Position numbers and translations under genes: made by a program
Shown here: piece after piece, positions 1 through 12,479 of the stretch
Numbering within the stretch: position 1 is the first letter of the stretch
Layout of the letters: every line of letters begins with the position of its first letter
Notes under the pieces: model-generated
Told to the model about the DNA's origin: nothing
Databases searched by the model: none
The model's input: the letters and a program-made list of their open reading frames with translations, nothing else
DNA from: Clusia tigrina
Taxonomy: Eukaryota > Arthropoda > Insecta > Diptera > Clusiidae
Direction: 5' to 3'
Length of the DNA stretch: 64,000 bases
Assembly (NCBI GenBank): GCA_920105625.2
Contig: OV050030.1
Coordinates: forward strand, 106,671,698 to 106,735,697

Positions 1-61
1 CCAAGGTTACTAGTCACCTCTGTTGTGACTAGTAACTTTCAATTAAATTCCCGTCAAGCCT

Positions 62-1070
<1,009 letters not shown>

Positions 1071-1079
1071 AATCTCTTT

Positions 1080-1440
1080 CTACGCAAGACTCGCGAGAGG
1101 TAGAGAAACACTGCTATGTGTGCCATTTCGAGAATGATGTGGCCTGATTACAGTGCAAAAAGAACTAGCCATCTTCTCAATAATCCAAGATACACAATTA
1201 GCAACCTTATATCTACCTGCACGAGTCATTAGTCTATCGGCACACACGCTGAAAAAATGGGCATTCCGTTCTATGCTCATTGCAGGAGCTGTAAAGACAC
1301 AAAGGAAAAAAAACAGTCGCACACTTTTTTTGTGAGTGTCCAGCCCTTGCTCGTTTGAGACTCATATATTTTGGAAATCCTTTTCTAAAGACCTATCCAA
1401 ATTTGTTACCAACACCGGATGATTGTAAGCAATTTCAATC
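1080..1440 (+). pseudogene. LINE C-terminal cysteine-rich domain fragment
   Basis: Translation around 1230-1380 reads as a Cys/His-rich tail typical of LINEs downstream of RNase H: a HAEKMGIPF-like stretch, then 'HCRSCKD', then 'CECPALARLRL'. It precedes a separate RNase H fragment, so the order is not collinear with one element. It is probably a piece of a second, related LINE joined to the first. The frame is interrupted and not functional. Confidence 0.65.
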
Positions 1441-1489
1441 TGCGCAGGGATAGACATGAAAGTGGCATCTAGAACGCGTATATAGCTAT

Positions 1490-2010
1490 ATATTCAGATA
1501 GTCAAAGCTGCATTACAATCAGTTGATTCATATTCTTTGGAATCGAAACTGGCGGAAGATAGCATCAATAGCTTAGAAATTTTAGTTGTAACAAATAAGG
1601 TTACACTTTGCTGGGTCGCGGGTCATTCCGGGACTGATGGCAACGAAATTGCTGGCTTGTTCCACGGCAAGATATACTGTAGTCAACTGGCGTTGGCTAA
1701 ATCGAGGGTAGACAACTAAGATCATATTCTCAGAATATACCAGCTGGAAGGAACATAAGGAATTCGCCAAGCGAACAGACTGTAAGGCCATTTACCTACA
1801 ACAAGAAATAGCACAATATATGCGAAGGGGCACTACTACCTGAAATATCACCTCACTAAATTCAATCTTATTGACGACACGGAGCCTCGGCTCTGCCTAC
1901 AAGAATATGCAACTACAGAATACCTACTGTGCAACTTGATTGAGTTGGCAAAGGCTGGAATGCACTTATTTCAACGCGACCAGTTGGAAGTCTGGAGGAA
2001 ATAAAAATTG
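1490..2010 (+). pseudogene. LINE RNase H and C-terminal fragment
   Basis: The segment at 1537-1680 encodes 'VTLCWVAGHSGTDGNEIAG', the RNase H motif normally written WVPGHSGxxGNExAD. Around 1815-2004 a second stretch (YHLTKFNLIDDTEPRLC, then YLLCNLIELAKAG) looks like the C-terminal domain following RNase H, ending at a TAA near 2002. Frameshifts separate the parts. The fragment probably belongs to the same element as the RT at 62-1070. Confidence 0.7.
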
Positions 2011-2274
2011 CTCCTGTTATGGACATTCTCAATTTCATCCACAAAGCGGAAAATATAATGGAAAAACATGATACTTTCAACTACTTCCTTTCTTTAGACA
2101 AGGAACATTTAGGTAGAAAAGGATCTGAGGACTTAAACTGGGATGCTTTGACAACACAAAACAGGTGAAATGCTTGTTTTGAAGCGTTACTTCGATATCG
2201 TTTTTGCATTTTAGACATGTTGTAATATTTATATGACTACTCATATATTTGCGATACCTTACCCAATTTTTTTT

Positions 2275-2610
2275 TATAAGTGCGGAGCTCCGTAAACTTG
2301 AGCTTTGGAAACAATTTAATCATCACCGGCGAATGATCAAGAGATAAGTCTAAGCGTTGCACCGCTAAACCATATTTATTTTAATACCTTGTTATCCCAA
2401 AGTCAATAAGATCTTGTAAATTCCGGGGATCTGTAGGCCAGTATGTTGTTCGGCCAGAGGGCACAAACTCTAGTTTATTACGATGTTTCATAAGAGCAGA
2501 AAATAATTGTTTCCCTTTCGGATTAATCAGCCGCGACCCACAGAAGGTGTGCTTCTTATTAAAGCACTTGCTGCTAAGAATTTCTTCCACAACGTTTTAA
2601 AAAATTCAAA
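2275..2610 (-). pseudogene. Jockey-like endonuclease domain fragment
   Basis: On the minus strand, 2590-2381 encodes 'KHTFCGSRLINPKGKQLF' and 'GRTTYWPTDPRNLQDLID', the central part of an apurinic/apyrimidinic-type endonuclease of jockey-clade LINEs. After a frameshift it continues as 'LDHSPVMIKLF', corresponding to the catalytic SDHxPV motif. No RT follows on this strand, so it is an isolated piece, opposite in orientation to the jockey remnant at 3560-5850. Confidence 0.75.
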
Positions 2611-3000
2611 CTGAATACCTTGAGGAGCAGAACATCGTATTTAGGCTGGTATTCTCCACAAGGAATTCAATTCCAATAGTAGTGGCTTCTAGGCTTTCTT
2701 ATCTATAGCCTTGAGAAGCGTAGTTACATATATTTTATAGGCGGGTTAAACAATTTTATAGTTCTAATTTATGCTAGTGGATGCCATTAGCATTGCAGTG
2801 ACAAATGGAAGAGAAATTTTGCCTTTTATAAATAAATATTTCGCTCATTTGATTTTTTGTTGTCGCAATGATGTTTCTGGTTGGATTTGTGTTAAAGTTG
2901 GTATTTACTATACATACTTGCCAACAGACGAAGTATTAGAATTTTCGATGACCTGGTCTGTGGTCAGAAAGTTGGCTGCATATATGGCATTGCAAAGGTA
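2611..3000. other. No recognisable gene
   Basis: AT-rich sequence. A 110-codon plus-strand frame crossing 2771-3103 has no recognisable motif and overlaps a mariner remnant at its end, so it is not called. Confidence 0.5.
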
Positions 3001-3005
3001 TGTTT

Positions 3006-3230
3006 TTAACGTGTTTGTGGACTGGGTATCCGAGGTAAGTCGCAGTGAGGTGAATGCCACAGTTTCTGAACTTTTTGGCACCAGCATTGTACATTCTTAT
3101 TGAGACTGAATTGGTTAATAAAATACAAAATATTCATTAAACTATCAAAATGTATTGTAACGCCTTCAAAGTAGGCTTCTTCAAAACACTTATGCCAACG
3201 ATTTACCCAGTAATCCATACATTTCTTATA
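3006..3230 (-). pseudogene. mariner-family transposase C-terminal remnant
   Basis: Minus-strand translation gives 'MDYWVNRWHKCFEEAYFEG', resembling the conserved end of Tc1/mariner-type transposases (xRWxKCxxxxGxYFEG). Nothing upstream matches the catalytic core. It is unrelated in sequence to the mariner at 15428-16720. Confidence 0.5.
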
Positions 3231-3559
3231 GGTCGATGCGCAGGATAATTAACAAAAAAATTTGTGAAATTGTAAAAAAATTAAATTTTAAGGTGAAAAC
3301 CAAATCTGGCAATCAACATATCCCCAAGTGCAAGACAGCGACTCTATAAAGTAAAAATAAAAATAAATAAAATGTTATGTGGCAGTAAAATTTTCGAGTA
3401 AATAAGCATTAGCAATAGTAAAAACATAAAGACACAAATATAAACTCTAAACTAAGAACAGCTGCGAGAGTTTTATTAATTAAGTGTCGCATTAATTGTC
3501 GCATTAAAATCAGATGTAGATAAAACTCAGATTAAGGAAGCATTAATCGAAGCCGGTTT

Positions 3560-4190
3560 CATCCCAAAATCCATCTACTATATAAAAACAAGAACAATAC
3601 CCCATAAACAATGTTTCGAGTAGATCTCGAATCAGAATCAGAAAAAATCTGCAAAAAGAATACAGTTCATCCAATCTATAATATGCGATATCTTATGCAC
3701 CGCCGAATTTCAGTTGAAGAACTCCACAAACGCAACGGTCCTGTATAATGCAAAAACTGCCGGGAGTTTGGTCATACCAAATCATATTGCATCCAACGCC
3801 CCATTTGCTTTGGTTGGGGAGACTTCCACCCTTCCTCTTACAACCAACAAAAATAATGGAAATACTAAAAAATGCAACAATTGTGGGGGAAGTCATACAG
3901 CTAACTATATCATACAGTGCATGCTGAGCTGAAGTATAAAATAGGCCAACAGAAGGATAGAGGTTATTAACGTCGCTCCTCAACACCTAACCATGGTCCA
4001 TCTATTTTGAGTTATTCTAATGCACTGAAATCTAATTTAGAAATCAATAAACAACCGCAAAAACCACAAAATTTTGAGGCAGTGCTCTTAACCTTAACGC
4101 AATGCATGGCATAATTTATGTCTTCAATGCAAGCAATGATGCAAGAGCTAATAAATAGTCAAAACCAACTCATGAAATCTATACTTACAA
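3560..4190 (+). pseudogene. jockey-like ORF1 (gag) remnant with zinc knuckles
   Basis: Around 3695-3930 the plus strand encodes 'RRISVEELHKRNGPVQCKNC' followed by GHTKSYC and a Cys-rich 'RPICFGWGD' segment, then 'CNNCGGSHTANY'. This arrangement is the CCHC region of jockey-clade ORF1 nucleocapsid proteins, which bind element RNA. The pieces are in different frames and the third-knuckle region has lost cysteines. The matching ORF2 begins at about 4195. Confidence 0.75.
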
Positions 4191-4194
4191 ACAA

Positions 4195-5850
4195 ATGTAT
4201 ACGCTAAAAATTTGTCATTGGAACGCGAACGGTATTAAACAACACCAACTCGAAATCCAAAATTTCCTCTTCAATAACATAACAGATATACTACTAATTT
4301 CTGAAACTCACCTTACTCTAAAAAACAATTTTAAAATAAAGGATTATAAGTTTTATAAAACGTTATATCCGGATGGCGAACTTCGTGGAGAGACAGGCAT
4401 TCTCATTAAAGATTGAATTGAACACCACTCACTTGAAGACTACAACAAGGTCCTCCATTGCCTGCAATGTTGGGATGTCAATATAACGGCGTCATCTGTA
4501 TATTGCCCATCTAGATACACTGTCAGAACGGCTCAGTTTAAACATTTTTTCAACTCGTTAGGAGAAAAATTTATAGCAGCTGGAAATTATAACGCTACTC
4601 ACACTCACATATTGTGCCCAAACGAATCAGATTAATAAAATTGAGTCATAAGCTAAACATTTCGCTTAGCAACAAAGAAAACAAACTGGCTAAAATTCCG
4701 AAAATATATTAGCAGCGACCTTCCTGATAAATGTAGTCTTAAAAATCCGAATGAATTAGATTCCGCAGTCCAAAAATTCATCTACGAGTATATGCTTGTA
4801 TCAGCAGCAATCCACGCAACACCCCAAACGAGCAAATATCACGCAAATGAATGTGCTCAACCTATTCGAAATTGAAATACTGATAAAGGCAATGAGATGG
4901 TTCAGACGATTGTGGCAAGAACATAGGTCGCTAGCGCTAAAGCAATAATTCACTACAGCCAAAAACAAACTGCGACACGAACTGTGCGAAGAGGAGGTAT
5001 ACAGGCCTACATCTCACACCTTAATCGCCTAGAATCCACAAAATTTGAGAAGCTATTGCTACCAAAATTAACCACGTATCTGGTACAGCACAAAGTAATA
5101 ACTCACCACCAGTTTGGCTTTCGAAAAATAATGGTAATATTGAACACGCTCACCGACTAGTGTCACAAATCAAAAGTAAATGAACAAAAAGCACACATAT
5201 AATATTTACACTCAACAAAAACACGTGCCCTGCTATCGCACTTAACAACAAAACTATTCCACAGCAGACAGTAGTGTAATATCTAGATTTTCACCATGAC
5301 AGACGCCTTACCTGGCGAACTTATATTGAAAACAAAAGAGCGCATATAAAATAAAAAGCTGCAAGTCTTAACTGGCTTTTAAATCCAAATTCAAAACTAA
5401 GCCTTGAATGCAAAGTCCTCTTATATAGTACTCATCTGGATATATGGAGTTCAGCTGTGGGGCGAAGCCAAAACATCAAACACCGAACTGTTGCAAAGGA
5501 CTCAATCAAATATACTACGGACGATCACTGGTGCACAGTGGTATGTAAGAAACAAAAACATCCATTAAGATTTGGGTTTGCCCTTTATAGCTATGGTACA
5601 CTCAGAAATAAAAAAGAAGTATCAAATAAAATTAATGACTCACCCCAATATACTAGGAAGCAAACTTCTACAAACAATACCCACGTCTTACTTATCATCA
5701 TCTTATTTCTGTACCGAACTTTATTTTTTTCAAAATAATAAGTGTTCACTAAAATCTCCCTACAGCGGTAAGGAGGATGATACATTGTTGTCTAGTTCTC
5801 TTTATAAGTTGTTACAATAAATATGAATTAGTAAAAAGAAAAAAAAATCA
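4195..5850 (+). pseudogene. jockey-like ORF2 (endonuclease-RT) remnant and 3' tail
   Basis: The first 73 codons from 4195 are intact and encode the endonuclease start: ICHWNANGIKQHQLE, then DILLISETHLT, where the Glu of 'SETH' is catalytic. A TGA at about 4414 ends the frame. Decayed endonuclease and RT sequence continues, including TTYLVQHKVITHHQFGF-like text near 5070-5120 and the C-terminal 'WIYGVQLWG' with 'QSNILRTITGAQWYVRN' near 5430-5560 after frame correction. The copy ends in an A-rich tail near 5850. Internal deletion is likely, since a full ORF2 would be longer. Confidence 0.8.
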
Positions 5851-5859
5851 AAATTTTCA

Positions 5860-6280
5860 TTATTTTTTACTTTGAATTATATGGAAATTCATTTCACACA
5901 TTAGCCATGTCGTATAGGAGGAGGCTTATGAGTGTGATTGATCGTTGAATTTTATAATACGGCTTGGATGTTGGTTGTTGGTAGTATTTGGTTTAGACAT
6001 TTTTGGTGTCTGCTTACCCAGCATAGTTTGAGGAATCAGTTTACGCTTTACATGCATTTAGCTATATATATCTACAAATACATGTGGCGTGCAGCTATTC
6101 TCTAGCAGCTGCTTTTTGCTCACCCAAAACCGAGGTTAAGTTACGTTACACTAGCCCGCCGTGTTGACAACACATATTCCAAAGTTCTTTGCGGTGCAAT
6201 TCTTTTAAAATTTAAACGCCCTTATAGAATTTTAAAAATGAAACCATCCCTATGACAATATAACTATGATCGAAGAATCG
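5860..6280. other. No recognisable gene
   Basis: AT-rich spacer between a plus-strand jockey copy and minus-strand LINE fragments. I see no motif in either strand. Confidence 0.5.
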
Positions 6281-6289
6281 GAGAGATTA

Positions 6290-7010
6290 AGTCCGCTTTT
6301 GTCGACGAATTAATTATAAATTTTAGGGGATCGGTCATAAGGTCGCTGAGAGTCTACAAGAAATTTCTTGTTATATCTATGGTAATCAGCAAAGTTTACC
6401 AGCTTTGGAGCTTTACGGTCATATTTTGTTAAAATTTTGTTGACAACGAAAAGCCAAAGAAGTGGAGATAGAACCCCTCCTTGAGGAGTCCCACTGCACG
6501 TCTCTTTTAGTGATTCGGTGCCACAGTATTTTATACAATATTATTTTTACGAATATTTTTAGGAGGAATGGTTATTTGGATTGTTTACGCACTTAAATTC
6601 TCGTTTTCTTTTAGGCATTTTGGAAAATATTGAGTGGATTTATTCACTCAATTGCTTATAGCTTTGTCATTTCTAGCTCGAGATATGATTTGTCACGTGA
6701 AAAAATGTCGAAAAATACAAAAATTACAATATCTCAAAAACTATTTCATGAAAAAAAATTTAACCTTGATTTTTGATTTCAGCAGATGAAAATACATAAG
6801 AAAAGTCACCTCTCATCAGATGTACATGAACAAATTTTTATTTTGTACACTAGTGTATATGGTCAGTGATATTTTGAGTAGAAATGGTTGCCTTTACCTG
6901 CCTTCGGTAAAAACATAACCCTCGCTTCTCTCCTGACCCCCATGCTCCCCATATGTGAGCTCAATTCACACTGTCCTGTGAGTAGGCGTGTTATCATCCT
7001 AAGATTATTC
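6290..7010 (-). pseudogene. LOA-like LINE RT fragments
   Basis: Two minus-strand pieces resemble the RT of the LINE at 10650-13760. The piece at 7000-6885 matches the finger region around 'REARV.F.PK.GK'. The piece at 6535-6330 matches the 'GGVLSPLLW..VVNKIL.K.D.KAPKLV' region, and its nucleotides align visibly with 11200-11310. About 350 bp of unalignable AT-rich sequence separates them. This is a third, heavily decayed member of the family, downstream of the element at 7120-10440. Confidence 0.7.
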
Positions 7011-7119
7011 CTAGAGATTTTGATGAATGATTCGAATCTTTTCAGGTGTCATGTCCCTAACAGAGTCTTCGCTAACTTTAGGTCTCGTATGTCAACCCAG
7101 TCCTTCTGTCAAAGGTGTA

Positions 7120-7390
7120 CCTCAACAATCATAAGTTGGTTGAATAGCTGGCCTTTCCTACACTACAGAAGGTTTCTGGCCAAAAAGGGTCTTGCAGCCC
7201 CTTCCTTGCAAGTTCTTCGGCAATCTCATTCCTTTCCATGCCAGTATGTCTTGCAACGCATAGGATAGTAACCTTGTTGTGTGAACCAAGAGAATTTAGT
7301 TTTATGCTGCACTCACATACCAGCTTTGAGTTTACCTGATAAGAGGTAAATGGCCGGTTGGCTAACTGATAGGATGGCAAGTTTCTTTTT
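7120..7390 (-). pseudogene. LINE RNase H fragment of L1
   Basis: The minus strand encodes 'NKVTILCVARHTGMERNEIAEELARKG', matching the RNase H C-terminal motif (WVPGHxGxxGNExADxLAR). Trp and Pro/Gly positions are degraded. It lies where RNase H should follow RT in an I/LOA-type ORF2. Confidence 0.75.
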
Positions 7391-7517
7391 CAATATAGAA
7401 TTGTGCACATAAATTCAGTGAATTTCCACCTGGAAGATGCTAGCATGCTTGCCTAGAGATTTTTTTTTTACCAAATACCCCCACGCCAGAACCTCCCTCT
7501 ATGAGAGACGTGACGGT

Positions 7518-7815
7518 ATACCAGGTGATCATAGGCTGATCTACTCTGTAGGTGTCGCTGGGACCGCTCCATGTCCGATTATCGTAATTCTGCACATCGC
7601 CCTAGTATCTTGTGTCCCCACAAATATGTGTAGGGATGTAAGTTCAAATATATAGTACAGGGCGGCATACCAGCTGATCGTTGACTGATCTAACCTGTAG
7701 GTGTCGCTGCGACTTCTCCATGTCCGATCCTTGTCATTTTGCACAGCGCCCTAGTCTCTTGTGTTCACACAAATATGTGTAGGGATGTAAGTTCCAATAT
7801 TACGTAATGGGCGGC
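7518..7815 (-). repeat. Diverged tandem duplication inside L1 (period about 149 bp)
   Basis: The sequence starting at 7518 ('ataccaggtgatca') recurs from 7667 ('ataccagctgatcg') with the same downstream order, including 'atatgtgtagggatgtaagtt'. It covers the RT C-terminal segment 'GAMRTCPTAA...TSLHIFV'. By eye the units differ at roughly one base in seven. Confidence 0.8.
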
Positions 7816-7819
7816 TGTA

Positions 7820-8870
7820 GGACAAGTTCTCATTGCGCCAGCAAGCCTTTGTACCTTACCTAGTGCCTGTTTAGTTGTCTTGATTTCTTAGCCCAGAGAA
7901 CTGCTCCATAAGTGATCATTGGGAACACTATCATGCTGTACATCCACCGCAGGGTCTTGGGATTGCGTCTCCAATTTTTCCCCGCAATTGATCTGCATAT
8001 CATGAGAGATCTTTTCCTTTTGCTGATTGTCTCATTGATGTGAGACCCCCATAATAGTTTTCTATCTAGTATGATACCTAAAAACTTTATTTCGAATTGC
8101 ACAGTAATCTCCACTCCATTTAATTTAAAAGTTATTTTTGGGTTTGTATTTCGTCTTGAAAGGGGCAACAGTAGTTTTACTTGGGTTTATTCTAAGGCCC
8201 ATCCTGTTACACCAATCACCAGTAACCCTTAAATCGCATTGAAGTAGATCACAGAGTATGCTCTCGAATTTGCCACTGCATTTTATGACTATATCGCCAG
8301 CGTAGTTGGTTAGTTCCCAGAGAAGTTCGTCCATCACAAGGTACCACATCAGGGGAGATATTACTCCACCCTCTCCTTTCGGAACCCCACGTACTACTTC
8401 GCTTCAGCGTCGCTTAAGCTCGTCGTCTTGCGGATGTCCCCAAATGGTAGAAGAGAGGCTGTGCCTCCTGTATCAATGCTGTGTCTGTTTAGGCCAGACC
8501 AGTACTTATGGATGCCGTTGGCGTAGTTGTGTATCCTATTGCGACACCGGTAGCGGCAGCTTACTCTTACTCCAGGTGTTTGCCCATGTGGATCCCGTGC
8601 TTTCGCCAATTTTTTAGACTTTCTCTTCCACTAGTTTTGTTAATTTGTTGTCAATATGTTCCCACTAGTGTTTGTGGTTAGTAGTTCATCCGTATCATAG
8701 CCGCTCGTAACATGGTAATGTGACAATATCCACTGAGTCGACCAGGTATCAGTGAGGATCCGTGTTGAGAGAGCTGGTTACCCCTGGCTGTCCACCATCC
8801 AAAGAGCACGGGAGGTATGCTTCTGCGATTTGCCCGCACTAGTATGGAAGATATCATGTATACCTGATTT
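7820..8870 (-). pseudogene. LINE reverse transcriptase remnant of L1
   Basis: From 8860 downwards, a linker with 'FGWWTARGNQLSQ' precedes RT. The palm is clear at 8440-8125: GEGGVISPLMWYLVMDELL, then 'NYAGDIVIK', where the normal YADD catalytic box reads YAGD, then 'RMGLRINPSKTTVAPF'. The thumb follows at 8168-7860 (VEITVQFEIKFLGIILD, then 'MIVFPMITYGAVLWAKK'). Frames change at least twice. Loss of the first catalytic Asp in YADD (Asp to Gly) independently marks it as dead. Confidence 0.8.
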
Positions 8871-8959
8871 AGACAATCGATCAATAGATTGACCTCTTCC
8901 CATATTTCTCTTTAATTTTTTGTTGTTTTGCTCAGCTTTTTAGGGGAGAAAGTTGCCTC

Positions 8960-9475
8960 AAAACGAATGTACCTATGATAAGAGATCGAGGGTATATCGA
9001 ATACTCTCCAATATTTATTTAGAGTTTTGCTCCTTTTGTGGCGCTTGATGTCCGATACGTTTTTCAGTTAGGGCCTCATAAATGTTGACTCCTCGCCCCG
9101 ACTAGCAATGGTTAGACCATTTTGAATAATAAAGTGACTCACTTTCGGGCCAATGATAGCCGTCTGTTTTCCTCTCTTAGATGCTTCTTCCAAAGGTTAG
9201 GAGCTCTTCCTGACACATATATAATGACACATCGGCACAACAGTTTGATTACTTTTATAGAGGTTAGACTAATACAGCCATTTTTAACTTGTTGGTCGTG
9301 CTTAGGACAAATTTAGGAAATTACACGCATTCACTCTTATTGCCACGTTAACCGATGCTACATGGTTCCTGGATTAGAAACACATCATACCCGTCACCCT
9401 CTAAATTTTGGAGGTCGACCGAAGAAGATTTTTTGTGTTGTAGATTTATCAGCTTCCACTTCAAGCTCCTTGTCG
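8960..9475 (-). pseudogene. LINE endonuclease remnant of L1
   Basis: The start of an AP-like endonuclease is visible at 9470-9348: 'KLINLQHKKSSSVDLQN' then 'GYDVFLIQEPC', where the QEP glutamate is the metal-binding residue. The 3' part at about 9160-8960 aligns with LINE-A 12370-12200, the endonuclease C-terminus. The middle is deleted. The domain nicks target DNA in intact relatives; this copy cannot. Confidence 0.7.
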
Positions 9476-9479
9476 AGTT

Positions 9480-10440
9480 GACTGTAGTCGTCAGCTCTCC
9501 TATCCCTGTCTCTTCGGACCGATTGAGGGAGGCTTCTAGGATATAATCAAACTCGAGTTCATATTCCATCTCTGCCGTCTCAAATATGTTGGTGTTTTCG
9601 TTAATAGGGTATTTTTTCAGAAAATATACACTACGCCCACGCCACTTTCCCGAACCATGCGTAGAATATATATTCAGCCACCAAGCACTCGTCGACTTCG
9701 TAACTCCAAACACTGTCCAGTCGACGGATGAAAACATTATTGTTGGAAAAAGATGGGATACCATCTTCGATTCACCATTTGGAGTGGAGTGCACCGTCCC
9801 AAATAACTTGGAGCGTCTTTAGTACTTCCTTAACCTAAGTCAGTAACGGATATTGTTCCCACTTCATGATATTGACCTTCTTCAGCCAACCAGGCCCATC
9901 AAATGATGACGCGTCTTGTTCAAAGTCCATTTTTATAGAGATGTTTGGTTTGCTCGTTTGTTCTGTCCGCATGTGAATATCTTATTTACACTTGCTGGAG
10001 GGACATTCACATTATGTGAACTTTGCCTCCGAGGATGACACCGGCGACGGTTTGTGGTCCGAGTCTACCAGGACACTGCCAACCGCTTGTTGAGTTTTGA
10101 TGTGGCCCGAGATTCTAAAGACTTCAGACCTCACGCTCTTAGTAGTAGCTTTTGAAGTACTGGGGCGTGGTCCAAATGCCAGCTGAGGTGCATAGAGTTC
10201 CCAAATGCACCGTGGCCGCCGGTGGTAACGAATAACTCTCCCACTGACTTTGGGCTGCTATCCCAGCCGGATGCATCTCTTTTATGGATCTCCATGTTCC
10301 GTTTTTGTTTCAGGGATCATACACCTAGCGTTTTTTGCAAGCCGCCAGACATGCCATAGCAATAACTGGAGTACGGCTCCACATGCAAAACTCCAGGGAA
10401 CAGCTCATACAGCTTTAATCCCCGGAAATGACACGTCGTG
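9480..10440 (-). pseudogene. LINE ORF1 (gag-like) remnant of L1
   Basis: The minus-strand frame at 9794-9500 is the best-preserved part and encodes a gag-like segment (DWTVFGVTKSTSAWWLN; VYFLKKYPINENTNIFE). The equivalent part of LINE-A reads TLQGLWDGAVLKIVYGSS and TIWLLKWQNPPIPKK. These resemble the DUF4780-type domain of ORF1 in LOA-clade and related elements (family name from memory). The 5' portion at 10440-10250 aligns by eye with the start of LINE-A gag at 13640-13455. Several frameshifts separate the parts. Confidence 0.6.
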
Positions 10441-10849
10441 TCGTAAGCTAGTTTTAGCTAGACTTAATATCTCCTATACCTAGTCACTTCTTTGTATGCT
10501 CTTATTTTAATATCACAATGCACTACGGATACTTTTAACGCAGATGACAATGAATCAATATTAGAGAATCAATTTTTTAATGATTCCTACGAAGAATGAA
10601 AAGTTGAAATGCGACTCTCTGTTTGTTGCATTCGAAATTCATTATATCAAATGTATTCTTATAAATGTACATCAATTTGTTTCCGCCAAAGTATTCTGTA
10701 ATTTAATTTTCCTAGTCCACAGAATTTCGTTTGGCTCTGAACGCCATATACAAGAAATGCACCTAAATATTTCCGTATCGAAATACCGTAAGGGCCACAC
10801 ATAGACCTGCAAGGTCCTTTGATGAGCCAGATAGATATCTGGTTAAAAG

Positions 10850-11700
10850 CTGTAGTATAAATCATTGAACAGAGAGATGCTCTTAGCAAATCCTAAGAGC
10901 GAAAGTGTCCCCAATTCTGCGACCTGTTCTAGTCCCTCATACCAAGGACTCCCGGCGCGTTTTTGCGTTCTGTCTACAATTAACCCTAAGTATTTTGTGT
11001 GGCTTTTTAGAGTCAGTACCCTACTGTCCAGTTTTGATGTTCTGCATGACGGGATCTTGTATCTTCTGCTGAAAAGTATCAAGTCCGTTCTTTCCGCGTT
11101 GACGCTTAGGCTTGTGCGCCCAAATGTATATGATTTTTACGGTGTCGGTCATTAGATAGGCATTTCCCCGTTATAAATATGGCTATACCATCAGTATATG
11201 CCACCAGCTTTGGAGCTTTACCGTCAAACTTTTCCAGAATTTTGTTGACAACGGACGACCAAAGGAGTTGAGAAGGAACCCCTCCTAATGGAGTCCTTCT
11301 GCACGTCTGCCTAAACAATGCGGCGTCGTTCCACTCTGCCCTTATCCTTCTACCGCTCAATAGGCTTCGAATCCACAGATAAGCCGCATCATTAATGTTT
11401 GCAGTTCTAATATCGTCTAAGATGGCTTCAGATTCTTTTCAACAATTGCAATTTGTGAATAAAGTGCTGTCTCCGTAGACCTGCCTTTGGTGAATACATG
11501 CTGTGCCTTTGACATTCCATCCGGACATATAGAGTTACTCATGTCGGCCAAATTATTCTTTCAAGTGCTTTTAGGAGAAATGACGTTAAACTAATTGGTC
11601 GGTATTCCTTTCATTAGAGATGATTGACCTGCCTTCGGTATAAACACAACTCTAGCTTCTCTTCAGCTCACCGGAACAAAGTTATACATCAAGCATCCGT
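10850..11700 (-). pseudogene. LINE-A reverse transcriptase remnant
   Basis: The segment 11360-11106 encodes 'CRRTPLGGVPSQLLWSSVVN' and 'APKLVAYTDGIAIFITGK', where YADD has become YTDG, so the catalytic centre is lost. The thumb 'SHTKYLGLIVDRTQ' follows at 11082-10843 in another frame. Only copy A carries this 3' part; the duplicated copies start further 5' in the element. Confidence 0.75.
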
Positions 11701-11759
11701 TGTATATTTCCCTACCAGGGTGTTACCAGGTGCAGAGCCTTTTGCAGCATGGCTGGGAA

Positions 11760-12440
11760 TATGCCATCAAGCCCTGGTGACTTGTAAGGGGTAAATGAGT
11801 TTGTTGCTCATTGTATCCCTTCCGTTGTAATCAAGTCCCGTGGTAGTCTTTCCATCGCGGTTCTTGGAGGTCCGAGATTACTTTTATTTTTGCAGCCAGA
11901 AAAGTGCTGATTATCAAACGCCTCAAGCGATTCCTGACAGCTAGATGTCCATTTGTTGTTATCTTTACGGATGAGACTCGGCATTCTTATAGGATGCTTT
12001 GCTAGCATATTCCTTAGTGCAGCCGTCTCACCCGACCTTTCGATATTGCCACAATAATCCTTCCTGGATTTTCTTTTGTACAACGCTTTGTTCCGCCAGG
12101 ATGGTTTGGGTGTGCGCCTTATACGCACTGGTGTGAAAGAGATCCTATAGACGTCCGTTGGAGCGTAGGGTAGAAAGTTTCCTTAATGCTAATATACCTA
12201 TGATCAGAGAATGAGGGAATATCGAGTACTATCCAATCCGTAACAGGGTCTTGCCAATTGTGTGGAGCGTGATGTCCAAGACGCTTTTTGAGTTGGGCCC
12301 CATGAATTTTGGATCTTCAACTAGATTAGCAATACTTAGTCTACTTTGCACAGTAAAGTTAGAAAGTGACTCAGCAACGTCATACCCACCCCCTCTAGAT
12401 TGAGGAGGAGCTCGCCCGTAAACATTTTTTTGCAGCACTC
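11760..12440 (-). pseudogene. LINE-A endonuclease C-terminus and ORF2 linker remnant
   Basis: The segment 12438-12229 encodes 'RLSIANLVEDPKFMGPNSKSVLDITLHT', the C-terminal half of the AP endonuclease. The segment 12128-11808 encodes 'RRTPKPSWRNKALYKRKSRK', the basic linker with the (P)xWxN motif before RT, followed by 'RKDNNKWTSSCQESLEAFD'. The start of RT ('SFTPYKSPGLDGIFPAMLQKA') follows at about 11800-11740 in a shifted frame. Confidence 0.75.
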
Positions 12441-12479
12441 TCAGCTGTCGCTACTGGCTCTTGCGCGCGTTTAGTTATA

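Larger units (their letters stand above)
7120..10440 (-). mobile_element. Decayed LOA-like non-LTR retrotransposon (element L1)
   Basis: Gag, endonuclease, linker, RT and RNase H pieces occur in the expected 5' to 3' order on the minus strand (10440 down to 7120). It is related to, but clearly diverged from, the LINE-A element that lies just upstream of it in the same orientation. Every module is frameshifted. No target duplication could be identified. Confidence 0.75.

Noticed and set aside
2771..3103. 110-codon frame in an unassigned region
   Set aside because: No recognisable family and partly overlaps a mariner remnant on the other strand.
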